Source of the DNA: Sphingomonadales bacterium 12-68-11
GTDB taxonomy: Bacteria; Pseudomonadota; Alphaproteobacteria; Sphingomonadales; Sphingomonadaceae
Reading direction: 5' to 3'
Length of the DNA stretch: 64,000 nucleotides
Assembly: GCA_002279825.1 (NCBI GenBank)
Contig: NCCV01000003.1
Coordinates: 801,643-865,642 of the forward strand
The position numbers were made by a program, and so were the translations under genes. Positions 41,513-49,768 of the stretch are shown piece after piece (the stretch's first letter is position 1; each line of letters opens with the position of its first letter). The notes below the pieces were generated by a model. It was given only the letters and a program-made list of their open reading frames with translations. It ran no database searches and was not told where the DNA came from.

Positions 41513-43132
41513 TTAGAAAACGCGGATGTCAGTGCAGGCCAAGGCGCCGCGCAGGTTCGCGACGTCCGAATTGCAGGTCCACCCTTGCGTCCAGGTGTCG
41601 CCCGGGCCGCTGAACGCGCCGCGATAGTTGGCGACCGCGAACGGCGTCGTGAGCGCGGTCGAGGCGAGCGCCAGTTCGGCCGTTCCCGGCGCGATCAGGC
41701 CGACGGTCGACGTGGTCAGCGTAACGAGCGTGCTAACCAGCGCGCGGGTGACGTTGGAGTTCGCCGCGTTGCTGAGCGCGGTTTCCTCGAACACGTCGGC
41801 GTCGGCATCGATCAGGGTCGCGCAGTCGAACGCCACCGACCGGAACACCGGCGGCCCGAGTTCGTCCGTCGCGGCGCCGGCGGCTTGCACCGTTGCAGCG
41901 TCATCCACGTCGAGGCAGCCCACCGTGCCGCCCGACTTGGCGATCACGAGGCCGTTGGTGAACTCCGCGTCAGCACCGCCGCGCATGCGGATGGCCGGCT
42001 CGTTCGGGGTGTTCTGGATCAGCGTGAAGTTGGCGAGACGGAGGTACTGACGAGGCTGCGCGTCGTTCGCTGCGGCGGTCGAGCTGTCGATTTCGAGGAT
42101 GGTCTGGCCGCCGATTGCGTCGCCGATGGTGGCACCGGCGCCGCGGCGCACCGCTAGTACGAACTGCACGGCACCGCGATAGCCATTGTCAGTATCGAGC
42201 GAGTCATCGGCGATGCCGGTGAACACCAGGTGGTCCATGTTCTGGCGCCCGCCGAACGATTCGATGCCATCGTCGCGGCTGTTATGGATCTGAATGTACG
42301 ACATGATCGTACCCGAACCCATGCCGTTCGCCGTAATGCCCTGAACCTCGTCGGCGTTCTGGCCGACGCCGGTGAAGTTCACCTGCACGTAACGGAGCGT
42401 GCCCGAGTTGTCGTTGGCCACGTTGCCGCCATAAAGCGGGCGGTTGGTCACGATCCCTTCCGACTGACGCCAGCAACCCGCATCCCCGCCGACGGTCGAC
42501 GACGACACGTTGGTGTCGCAATCGGACACCGGCGCGCGACCGTTGATGATCAGACCGCCCCACAGGTTGTCGGTGGCTTCGGTCAGCGGCTGACCGCCGC
42601 CGACGTTGTTGGTCAGGTTGGCTTCCGAGGTGAAGATGATCGGCTGCGCGGCGGTGCCGTCGGCGACCAGGCGCGAGCCGCGGTTGACGACGATCGTGGT
42701 CTCGCGGTTTGCCGAGCAGGCGAACACGGTGACGCCCGGCGAAACCGTCAGCGTAGCGGCGGCGCCGCCGCCAGCGAGGCTGACGTCGCGGCCGATGTCG
42801 GTGCGGCCGCAGATCGAATACATGATCCCGTCGGCGCGGCGGCCGGTCAGGTTGAGGGGGGCGGTGATGACGCCACCAGCGGTGGTGACGACGCAGTTGC
42901 GGACCGTGCCGCGGCTGCCCTGGAGAGCGATCGTGCCGCCATCGGTCGTACCCGGCGTGCAAGCTGCGGCCGCGGTGATCGAACCGCCGGCGACGGGCGG
43001 CGGCGGCGGGGGAGCGGTCGGTGCGGGGGTGATGATGATCGAGCCGCCGGGGACGGCAACGTCGTCCGCACCGCAGCCGGCGAGAGCCAGCACGCTGCAG
43101 CCAAGGATGAGCGAGCGAGTAAGATTGGTCAC
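41513..43132 (-). CDS. Surface or periplasmic lipoprotein with beta-helix repeats, TBDR partner
   Basis: Protein of 539 residues. It starts at GTG 43132 with a lipoprotein signal: hydrophobic core and lipobox LAGC (C20). A Pro-rich spacer follows (TPAPTAPPPPPP). The body is a right-handed beta-helix type repeat protein: TVRNCVVTTAGGVITAPLNL, TLTVSPGVTVFACSA and LTNNVGGGQPL segments, with Asn/Asp-rich turns and several Cys (C150-C230 region, CDTNVSS, GDAGCWRQ). It is paired with the downstream TonB-dependent receptor, as seen for receptor-associated surface lipoproteins. It may capture the ligand. The upstream region has two CTGTCAC half-sites on the minus strand. The ligand is unknown. Confidence 0.75.
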   Translation of the reverse strand: MTNLTRSLILGCSVLALAGCGADDVAVPGGSIIITPAPTAPPPPPPVAGGSITAAAACTPGTTDGGTIALQGSRGTVRNCVVTTAGGVITAPLNLTGRRADGIMYSICGRTDIGRDVSLAGGGAAATLTVSPGVTVFACSANRETTIVVNRGSRLVADGTAAQPIIFTSEANLTNNVGGGQPLTEATDNLWGGLIINGRAPVSDCDTNVSSSTVGGDAGCWRQSEGIVTNRPLYGGNVANDNSGTLRYVQVNFTGVGQNADEVQGITANGMGSGTIMSYIQIHNSRDDGIESFGGRQNMDHLVFTGIADDSLDTDNGYRGAVQFVLAVRRGAGATIGDAIGGQTILEIDSSTAAANDAQPRQYLRLANFTLIQNTPNEPAIRMRGGADAEFTNGLVIAKSGGTVGCLDVDDAATVQAAGAATDELGPPVFRSVAFDCATLIDADADVFEETALSNAANSNVTRALVSTLVTLTTSTVGLIAPGTAELALASTALTTPFAVANYRGAFSGPGDTWTQGWTCNSDVANLRGALACTDIRVF

Positions 43133-43249
43133 GGCGAGCGGTCCCCTCAAAAACCGAAGAATCGAGCGATGCGAAAGCGATGTCGCGACTCGCTCGCTAG
43201 GGCCGCGACGTGACAGTTTCTTTTCACTCTGGGATTTATTGGGCGGCGC

Positions 43250-43267
43250 ATGTCCCAAACGTGACAG
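43250..43267 (-). promoter_or_regulatory. Half-conserved Pho-box-like site upstream of the lipoprotein-TBDR pair
   Basis: On the minus strand: CTGTCAC-GTTT-GGGACAT. The first half matches the Pho consensus, the second only 4 of 7. Another lone CTGTCAC lies at 43210-43216. Weak evidence for PhoB control of the pair. Confidence 0.3.
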
Positions 43268-43417
43268 ATGCGTCCGCCCCTGGATCGGCTGGCGCACGCC
43301 GCGAATGCCTCGGCCGAGCCTAAGATTGCACTTTTATGACATTATGACGTTTTTATTGCAGAGGCTGTCGCAAAGGATCATTCTCCCATCACGAACAGAA
43401 CAAATGGGAGCTTCGCG

Positions 43418-43795
43418 ATGACTGCGTTGATGATGGCTTCGGCCCTGCTGCTGGCCCAGACGGCGACTTCGCTGCCCGACCCCGACATCTCGATCCACGA
43501 CCGCAAGGACGTGTCTTACGAAGCGCTGGCGCAAGGGCGCCACGATCAGGCGATCGGCGCTCTCGAGGCGCGGCTGCTCACCGATCCGGGCGATCCGGCG
43601 CTGCTGATCAACCTCGGCTCGGCCTATGCGCTCGCCGGCAAGACCGAGCGCGCCGCCGCCGCCTATCGCGCCGCCATCGACAGCGATACGCGCTACCAGC
43701 TCGAACTGGCCGACGGCACTTGGGTCGACTCGCGGCGCGCCGCGCGCCGGGCTTTGGCCACGCTGGACCGGCAGGGCGCCCTGGCAGCGCGTTAA
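43418..43795 (+). CDS. TPR-containing exported protein
   Basis: Protein of 125 residues with a signal-peptide-like N-terminus (LMMASALLLAQ) and a good GGGAG site seven bases before the ATG. One to two tetratricopeptide units are visible: YEALAQGRHDQAIGALEARL and NLGSAYALAGKTERAAAAYRAAI. It probably acts as a periplasmic protein-interaction module. It is divergent from the lipoprotein-TBDR unit and just upstream of the VirB-like operon. A TATAAT hexamer just after its stop begins the following promoter region. Confidence 0.75.
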   Translation: MTALMMASALLLAQTATSLPDPDISIHDRKDVSYEALAQGRHDQAIGALEARLLTDPGDPALLINLGSAYALAGKTERAAAAYRAAIDSDTRYQLELADGTWVDSRRAARRALATLDRQGALAAR

Positions 43796-43814
43796 ATAAG
43801 GGGGCGCGGAAAGG

Positions 43815-43820
43815 TATAAT
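43815..43820 (+). promoter_or_regulatory. Candidate -10 hexamer upstream of the VirB-like operon
   Basis: A perfect TATAAT with a loose -35-like TTAAAT 17 bases earlier, about 160 bp before the transglycosylase start. It may give basal transcription, separate from the Pho-box promoter nearer the gene. Confidence 0.4.
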
Positions 43821-43886
43821 CGTAACTCCGCGTTAACCACAAACTCCTAGGACTCCCCGTTAGTCGGCAGGATCGGGCTCGGGAAT

Positions 43887-43905
43887 CCGGACACTGTAAG
43901 TCCGG
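43887..43905 (+). repeat. Leader inverted repeat upstream of the VirB-like operon
   Basis: CCGGAC-ACTGTAA-GTCCGG, a perfect 6-bp stem between the TATAAT and the Pho box. It could attenuate read-through from the upstream promoter or be an operator. Confidence 0.4.
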
Positions 43906-43925
43906 GTCCCCGGTCCGCCTCCGGA

Positions 43926-43943
43926 CTGTCACGGCACTGTCAT
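43926..43943 (+). promoter_or_regulatory. Pho box driving the VirB-like/polyphosphate operon
   Basis: CTGTCAC-GGCA-CTGTCAT: two 7-bp direct repeats with the exact 4-bp spacer of the PhoB consensus, 13 of 14 consensus positions matching. It is followed by a TAAGCA -10-like hexamer at 43950-43955 and a GGAGG ribosome-binding site six bases before the ATG at 43980. This is the classic layout for PhoB activation. Binding is inferred from the consensus. Confidence 0.8.
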
Positions 43944-43979
43944 TTGCGGTAAGCATTGGCATGAGTTCTGGAGGTTTCG

Positions 43980-44624
43980 ATGATTCTGGCAGCCGCACGG
44001 ACCGCAGCGGGGCTGGCGCTGGCCGCGCTCGTCGTGGTTCCGGCGCATGCCGACGTGCTCGAGATCGGCCCAGGCGGCGAAGTGCAGTGGATCGCCGGTG
44101 GGCCCACCACGCTCGAGGTGCTCGAACCGCTCGCCTCCGCCGATGCGCTCGCGCTCGCTGAAGTTCCGCCCGAAGCGGCCATCGTGCCCGAACACGCCGT
44201 GGTCCTGCCCGCCGCGCAGGCCGGACTGGTCCCCGCTTCATATACCGCCAAAGTGACAGAGCTCGCCGCTCGGTTCGACTTAAGCCCGACACTGATCGAA
44301 GCACTGGTGTGGCAGGAGAGCCGTTGGCGCGCCAACGCGGTCTCGCCGGTCGGCGCGCGCGGCCTTGCCCAGCTTATGCCGGGCACTGCGCGCGACCTCG
44401 GCGTCAATCTCGACGATCCGCTCGCCAACCTGGAAGGCGGCGCGCGGTACTTGCGCGAGCAGATCGACCGGTTCGACGGCGATCTCGAGAAAGCGCTGGC
44501 TGCTTACAATGCCGGCCCCGGCCGGGTGGAGCGCGCGGGCGGCATCCCGCGCATCCGCGAAACCCAGCAATACGTGTCGGCCATTATGGGCCGGCTCGCC
44601 GACCATTCCCGGAGTGACGATTGA
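43980..44624 (+). CDS. VirB1-like lytic transglycosylase (SLT domain)
   Basis: Protein of 214 residues with a signal peptide (cleavage near PAHA) and an SLT domain (about 92-205). The catalytic Glu is E113 in LIEALVWQESRWRANAVS, with SPVGARGLAQLMPGTA and ALAAYNAGPGRVER completing the goose-lysozyme-type motif set. It cuts peptidoglycan to let a trans-envelope machine assemble. It is the first gene of the operon, directly after the Pho box. Its stop lies two bases before the virB2 ATG (a TTG overlapping the stop is an alternative virB2 start). Confidence 0.9.
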   Translation: MILAAARTAAGLALAALVVVPAHADVLEIGPGGEVQWIAGGPTTLEVLEPLASADALALAEVPPEAAIVPEHAVVLPAAQAGLVPASYTAKVTELAARFDLSPTLIEALVWQESRWRANAVSPVGARGLAQLMPGTARDLGVNLDDPLANLEGGARYLREQIDRFDGDLEKALAAYNAGPGRVERAGGIPRIRETQQYVSAIMGRLADHSRSDD

Positions 44625-44626
44625 TC

Positions 44627-44953
44627 ATGAGCTTGTTTACACGCCCCGTTTTCAAGCCCCTCGCCCGCCTCACGGCGCTCGCGACGCTGGCCCTGCCGGC
44701 GGCGGCGCAGGCGCAGGGCGTCAACCCGCAGGGCTCGGGCCCGATCGTGGCCGCGCTCGGCTGGCTCCAGGGCACGCTGCTGGGCAACGTCGCGACCGCG
44801 GTAGCGGTTATGGCGGTAGCCGCGGTGGGCTTCGGCATGTTGACCGGGCGGATGAACTGGCGCTTCGGCGCGACCGTGATCATCGGCGTGTTCATCCTGT
44901 TCGGATCGGCCTCGATCGTCGCCGGCATCCAGTCCGCCGCGGCGGTGGGTTGA
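44627..44953 (+). CDS. virB2: VirB2/TrbC-like pilin
   Basis: Protein of 108 residues with a long signal peptide (AQAQ cleavage-like site near residue 30) and two membrane segments (about 48-68 and 78-100), the layout of VirB2/TrbC pilins. GRMNWRFGATVIIGVFILFG matches the family core. ATG 44627 or TTG 44621 could be the start; GGAG suits either. It should form the pilus or channel subunit of the machine. Confidence 0.88.
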   Translation: MSLFTRPVFKPLARLTALATLALPAAAQAQGVNPQGSGPIVAALGWLQGTLLGNVATAVAVMAVAAVGFGMLTGRMNWRFGATVIIGVFILFGSASIVAGIQSAAAVG

Positions 44954-44963
44954 GGGCCCGGCG

Positions 44964-45245
44964 ATGCAACTCGTCCGTCACCCCGTCCATCGCACGCTGA
45001 CGCGGCCGCAGATGTTCGCGGGCGTGACGTACAACTTCTTTATCATCAACGCCGCGGTGACCACCGAGCTGTTCCTGGTGACAGGCAGCTTCCTGGCCTT
45101 GCCGGGGGCGCTGGTGATTCACGGGATCGGTTACTTCGCTTGCCTGCGCGAGCCGCGGATCTTCGATCTGTGGCTGACCAAGGTAAGCAAGTGCCCGCGC
45201 GTCAAGAACTGGAGCCGCTGGGGCTGCAACAGCTACGCCGCCTGA
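44964..45245 (+). CDS. virB3: VirB3-like inner-membrane protein
   Basis: Protein of 93 residues, normal for VirB3. An N-terminal HRTLTRPQMFAGV motif is followed by two close hydrophobic stretches (about 25-60) and a Cys-containing tail. VirB3 proteins bind VirB4 at the inner membrane. Located 10 bp after virB2 and 36 bp before virB4, which fits. Confidence 0.88.
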   Translation: MQLVRHPVHRTLTRPQMFAGVTYNFFIINAAVTTELFLVTGSFLALPGALVIHGIGYFACLREPRIFDLWLTKVSKCPRVKNWSRWGCNSYAA

Positions 45246-45281
45246 GCGACCGCCGCCGCGACGCGGCATAGGAGCGAGTGA

Positions 45282-47729
45282 ATGAAGATCAAGTGGCTCG
45301 GAGCCGCAGCGTGGAGCGCCAAGGAGGCGCACGCCGGCGACCGCCTGCCGTACGCGCGGCTGGTGGACGAGCACACGCTGCTGTTGCGCGACGGCTCGCT
45401 GATGTGCGCGTTGCAGGTTCCGGGCCTGTTGTTCGAAACCGAGGATACCGACGCGCTCAACGCCCATGCGGCGACGCGCGAGGTGATGCTGCGCGCCAAT
45501 CTCGACGCGCGCTTCGTGCTCTACCACCACGTCATCCGCCGCCGCGTATCGGTGGGCCTGGAAGCGACGTTCGACGATCCGCTCGCCGCGCACATCGACC
45601 GCCGCTGGCGTGAAAAGCTTTCGAGCGGGGCGCTGTTCGTCAACGACCAGTTCGTCACGCTGGTGCGCCGCCCGGCGCGCGGCAAGGCCGGCTTCGCGGA
45701 CCGCGCCGGCAGGCTCTGGAACAAGCGCGGCCAGGCCGAGCTGGTCGCCGACCCCAAGGACATGCGCGCGCTGCGCGCGGCGAGCCAAGCGCTCGCGGCG
45801 ACGCTGGGCGACTACGGCGCGCAGCCGCTGGGCGATTACGTCGGCCCGAGCGGGAACAGCAACAACGAGCTGCTCGAACTGCTCTCGGCGCTCTACAACG
45901 GCGAGATGCGCCCGGTCCGCCGGCCCGAGGACGATACCGACATCGGTCGCATGCTACCCTATCGCCGCGCCAGTTTCGGGCTCGACGCGATGGAGCTGCG
46001 TGGCTCCAACGGTGCCGACTTCTCGGCTATGCTGAGCCTCAAGGATTACCCCGACGCGACCTCGCCGGGCTTGCTCGACGGATTGCTGCGGCTCCCGTTC
46101 GAGATGACGGTCTCGGAAAGCTTCGCTCCGCAGGAACGCCAGACCGCGCGCGAGAAGATCGACCTTGCGCTGCGCCGGCTGCGCTCCGCCGACGAGGAAG
46201 CGATGGCCGAGCGCCACGACATGCTCGCCGCGCGCGATGGGCTCGGCAGCGGCGCGGTCTCGTTCGGCGACCACCACCTCACGGTGCTGGTGCGCGAGCG
46301 CGACCTCGCCCGGCTCGACGACGCGACCGCCTCGTGCGCTGCCGCGCTCGCCGACAGCGGCGCGATCGTGGTTCGCGAGGACACCAATCTCGAGCCGGCG
46401 TTCTGGGGTCAGTTCCCGGGCAATGAAGCCTTCGTGGTGCGCCGGGCGATGATTTCGACCGCCAACATGGCCAGCTTCGGATCGCTCCACGGGTTCGCGA
46501 TCGGCCAGGCCGAAGGGAACCACTGGGGCGACGCGGTGACACTGCTGGAAACCACCAGCGCGACGCCGTTCTTCTTCAACTTCCACCACGGCGATCTCGG
46601 CAACTTCTCGATCATCGGCCCGTCGGGCTCGGGCAAGACAGTGGTGCTCAATTTCCTCGCCGCACAGGCGCAGAAGTTCGCGCCGCGCACGATCCTGTTC
46701 GACAAGGACCGCGGCGCCGAACTGTTCATCCGCGGCATCGGTGGCACGTACGACCGTATCCGCCCGGGCGAGCCGACCGGATTCAACCCGCTGGCGATGC
46801 CCGATACTCCGATCAACCGCGCGTTCCTGCGCGACTGGCTGTCGGTCCTGCTCCAGGCCGAAGGGCCCGAGGAATTCGCGACGATCGCCGGCGCGGTCGA
46901 TGCGGCTTACGGCAACGATCCCTCGCTGCGCCGGCTGCGCTATTTCCGCGAGCTGCTGTCGGGTTCGCGCCGGCCGCAGCCTGGCGACCTCGCCGACCGG
47001 CTGACCCCATGGATCGGCGCGGAGCACGGCGACGGCGGCGAACATGGCTGGCTGTTCGACAACGCCGTCGACAAGCTCGATCTCTCGACCCGGGTGCTCG
47101 GCTTCGACATGACCGCGTTGCTCGAGAACCCGCGCCTGCGCACGCCGGTGATGATGTACCTGTTTCACCGGATTCACGAGCGGCTCGACGGCCAGCCGAC
47201 GATGATCCTGATCGACGAAGGCTGGAAGGCTCTCGACGACGAGGTCTTCGCGGCGCGCATCCGCGACTGGCTCAAGACGCTGCGCAAGCGCAATGCGCTG
47301 GTGGGCTTCGCCACACAGTCGGCGCGCGACGCGCTCGACAGCCGGATCTCGACCGCGCTGGTCGAGCAGACCGCGACGATGATCTTCATGCCCAACGCCC
47401 GGGCGCGCGCCGAGGACTATTGCGACGGTTTCGGCCTGACCGAGCACGAGCTGTCGCTGATCCGCAGCCTACCCGCGCACAGCCGCTGCTTCCTGGTCCG
47501 CCAGCCCGACGCGAGCGTGGTGGTGCGGCTCGACCTGTCGGGTGCGCCCGAAGTGCTGACCATGCTGTCGGGCCGCGAGAGCGCGGTCCGCCGGCTCGAC
47601 CTGCTGCGCGAGGCGGTCGGCGACGCGCCCGCCGACTGGTATCCGGCGCTGACCGGCCGCGCCTGGCCCGCGGAGCGCAACGACAACGGCGATGAGGGCG
47701 AATTCCCCGCCTGGGAGGCGGCCGAATGA
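45282..47729 (+). CDS. virB4: VirB4 type IV secretion ATPase
   Basis: Protein of 815 residues, full length for VirB4. The Walker A motif GPSGSGKT is at residues 446-453. Walker B (MILIDEGWKALDD, near 640) and RKRNALVGFATQSARDAL complete the CagE/TrbE-VirB4 ATPase core. The N-terminal half is the VirB4-type domain that contacts VirB3. An AGGAG site lies seven bases before the ATG. It energises pilus assembly and/or transfer. The last bases overlap virB6 (ATGA). Confidence 0.93.
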   Translation: MKIKWLGAAAWSAKEAHAGDRLPYARLVDEHTLLLRDGSLMCALQVPGLLFETEDTDALNAHAATREVMLRANLDARFVLYHHVIRRRVSVGLEATFDDPLAAHIDRRWREKLSSGALFVNDQFVTLVRRPARGKAGFADRAGRLWNKRGQAELVADPKDMRALRAASQALAATLGDYGAQPLGDYVGPSGNSNNELLELLSALYNGEMRPVRRPEDDTDIGRMLPYRRASFGLDAMELRGSNGADFSAMLSLKDYPDATSPGLLDGLLRLPFEMTVSESFAPQERQTAREKIDLALRRLRSADEEAMAERHDMLAARDGLGSGAVSFGDHHLTVLVRERDLARLDDATASCAAALADSGAIVVREDTNLEPAFWGQFPGNEAFVVRRAMISTANMASFGSLHGFAIGQAEGNHWGDAVTLLETTSATPFFFNFHHGDLGNFSIIGPSGSGKTVVLNFLAAQAQKFAPRTILFDKDRGAELFIRGIGGTYDRIRPGEPTGFNPLAMPDTPINRAFLRDWLSVLLQAEGPEEFATIAGAVDAAYGNDPSLRRLRYFRELLSGSRRPQPGDLADRLTPWIGAEHGDGGEHGWLFDNAVDKLDLSTRVLGFDMTALLENPRLRTPVMMYLFHRIHERLDGQPTMILIDEGWKALDDEVFAARIRDWLKTLRKRNALVGFATQSARDALDSRISTALVEQTATMIFMPNARARAEDYCDGFGLTEHELSLIRSLPAHSRCFLVRQPDASVVVRLDLSGAPEVLTMLSGRESAVRRLDLLREAVGDAPADWYPALTGRAWPAERNDNGDEGEFPAWEAAE

Positions 47730-48919
47730 ACCCCGAGACCTGCCGCCAGGCCCTCGAAGGCGTCGGCGCCGGCATCGCCGTCTCGCTGCGCGCGGTCGAT
47801 TGCGCCGCGACCTCGACCGCGCAGGCCGCGTTCGGGCGGCTGTTCGGCACCGACGGGGCGCTGCTCCCGGCGCTGACCATCCTGCTGACGCTCTACGTCG
47901 CGTTCTTTGCGTTTTCGCTGATCACCGGGCGCAGCCGGATCGGCATCAGCGCGCTGACCCCGCGGATGATCACGCTTGGCATGGTGCTGACTTTCGCGAC
48001 GAGCTGGATCGCCTACCAGGGCATGGTCTGGAATCTCGCGGTCGGCGCGCCCGATGAAATCGCCTCGGCGCTGATGGGCACGAGCGGTTCCTCGACGCAG
48101 ATCTTCGCCGACAAGATCGACGTGGTGTTCGCCGCGTTGATCGAGGCGGCCGGCGATCAGACCGCGCAGGCCGGAGCGGCATCGACGTTCTCACCGCCGG
48201 GGCTGCTGTGGCTCGGCGCTACCTTGCTGTTGCTCGGTACCGTCGGCCTGCTGGCGACCTGCAAGATCGCGCTGGCGATCCTGCTCGCGGTGGGCCCGAT
48301 CTTCGTCGTGCTGGCCCTGTTCCAGGGGACGCGCGGACTGTTCACCGGGTGGCTGAAGGGCGTGGTCATGCTCGCGATCACCCCGCTATTCGCCGTGCTC
48401 GGCGGCTCGCTGATGCTCGAACTGGCGGTGCCGGTGCTGCAATCGCTGGCCCAGGTGCCGGGGCAGATCGATGCCCGCGCGGCGATGGCCTTCTTCATGA
48501 TCGGTGCTGTCCACATGGCGCTGATGATCATGGTGCTCAAAGTCGCCGGCACGATGGTCGCCGGATGGTCGGTGTTCGGCCTGGCCGGGTCGGGCGCCGG
48601 GTCGTCGGGCGACAGCGAGAGCCGCGCCGCTTCAGCGGCGGCCCGCGCGGCCGCGGCGGTGGCTCCGGCGGCGGCCGTGGCGGATGCCGCCCGCACCGCC
48701 TCGCCGGCGCCGTCGCGCGAAATCCGCGTCGCCGGCACCGCGCTGCGCGCGGCCAACGATGTCGGCCCCGCTTCCGGCGGAATGACGCGCGAAACCCGGA
48801 TCGTGGCCGGGGCAGCGACCTCGGGCGGACATCAGGACCGCGCCCCGGTGTCACGGGCGCGCGGCATCGGCAGCCGGTTCCGCACCGCGCCGGCCCGTTC
48901 CATGGAGAAGTTCAAATGA
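47726..48919 (+). CDS. virB6: VirB6/TrbL-like polytopic membrane protein
   Basis: Protein of 397 residues with about six membrane segments (roughly 45-65, 80-100, 160-180, 185-210, 220-245, 265-290). A Ser/Ala-rich, probably cytoplasmic tail follows (about 295-397) ending in Arg-rich sequence. It overlaps virB4 by four bases and virB9 by four bases (ATGA), so translation is tightly coupled. VirB6 is the inner-membrane channel component. The long disordered tail is unusual relative to the usual ~300 residues. Confidence 0.88.
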   Translation: MNPETCRQALEGVGAGIAVSLRAVDCAATSTAQAAFGRLFGTDGALLPALTILLTLYVAFFAFSLITGRSRIGISALTPRMITLGMVLTFATSWIAYQGMVWNLAVGAPDEIASALMGTSGSSTQIFADKIDVVFAALIEAAGDQTAQAGAASTFSPPGLLWLGATLLLLGTVGLLATCKIALAILLAVGPIFVVLALFQGTRGLFTGWLKGVVMLAITPLFAVLGGSLMLELAVPVLQSLAQVPGQIDARAAMAFFMIGAVHMALMIMVLKVAGTMVAGWSVFGLAGSGAGSSGDSESRAASAAARAAAAVAPAAAVADAARTASPAPSREIRVAGTALRAANDVGPASGGMTRETRIVAGAATSGGHQDRAPVSRARGIGSRFRTAPARSMEKFK

Positions 48920-49767
48920 CCCGCCTGTTCGACCCCAAGCTCGCTCCCCGGTTCGGCGGGGTCATGGCCGGCGTGCTGCTGGCCAGCGCCGTCCTGGCCG
49001 CTCCCGCCCGCGCGGACGACCCGCGCCTGGTCGAGCGGCTCTACGATCCGACCAAGGTGGTCCGTATCCAGGGCAAGGCCGGGGTCCAGGCCACGATCCA
49101 GTTCGGCGAGAACGAGCACATCGAGAATGTCGCCATCGGCGATTCGCAGAAGTGGCAGGTGACGCCGAACAAGCGCGCCAACCTGCTGTTCGTGAAGCCG
49201 CTGACCGACCGTGCGACCACCAACATGACGGTGGTTACGGACAAGCATACGTATCTGTTCGATCTCGTCGCCAGCCCCGGCCACAGCAACCCGCTCTATG
49301 TGCTTGCCTTCACCTATCCCGAAGTGCCCGAGGACGCGGAGAGCGCGACCGAGCTGGCCGACGGCGCGACCGTCGCGCCGACCAGCGAGGAACTGGCCGC
49401 CGCCAATGATCCCTATGCGGTAGTCGATCCGGCGGAGCTCAATTTCGCCTGGGCGACCAAGGGCGACCGGGCGCTGCTGCCGCAGCGCGTTTATGACGAC
49501 GGCATGGCCACGTTCCTGACCTGGCCGGCCAACGCGCCGCTCCCGGCGATCCTGATCAAGGACCTGCGAGGTACCGAGGGGCCGGTCAATTTCGCGGTCC
49601 GCGGCGATACGATCGTGCTCGACCTCGTCCCGCGCGAGATCGTGCTGCGCTCGGGCAACGACAACGCCACCCTGACCAACCAGGGGCCCGTCCGCGCGCC
49701 GCGGCCGGGCTTCTCTTCGCTGGCGCAAGCGCCGTCGAATGCCAACACCGACACCGAGGTGAAGTGA
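48916..49767 (+). CDS. virB9: VirB9-like outer-membrane-complex protein
   Basis: Protein of 283 residues. It has a signal peptide (AAPARA), an N-terminal CagX/VirB9 domain with RVxR-like DPTKVVRIQGKAGVQATIQF, and a Pro/Ala-rich linker. A C-terminal domain follows with NFAWATKGDRALLPQRVYDD and LVPREIVLRSG. It overlaps virB6 by four bases. With VirB10 it forms the core complex. VirB7, the usual VirB9-stabilising lipoprotein, is not seen next to it. Confidence 0.9.
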   Translation: MTRLFDPKLAPRFGGVMAGVLLASAVLAAPARADDPRLVERLYDPTKVVRIQGKAGVQATIQFGENEHIENVAIGDSQKWQVTPNKRANLLFVKPLTDRATTNMTVVTDKHTYLFDLVASPGHSNPLYVLAFTYPEVPEDAESATELADGATVAPTSEELAAANDPYAVVDPAELNFAWATKGDRALLPQRVYDDGMATFLTWPANAPLPAILIKDLRGTEGPVNFAVRGDTIVLDLVPREIVLRSGNDNATLTNQGPVRAPRPGFSSLAQAPSNANTDTEVK

Positions 49768-49768
49768 C

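Noticed and set aside
43336..43348. Tandem ATGAC repeats between lipoprotein and TPR genes
   Set aside because: Period is 8 bp rather than the 11 bp of a Pho box.
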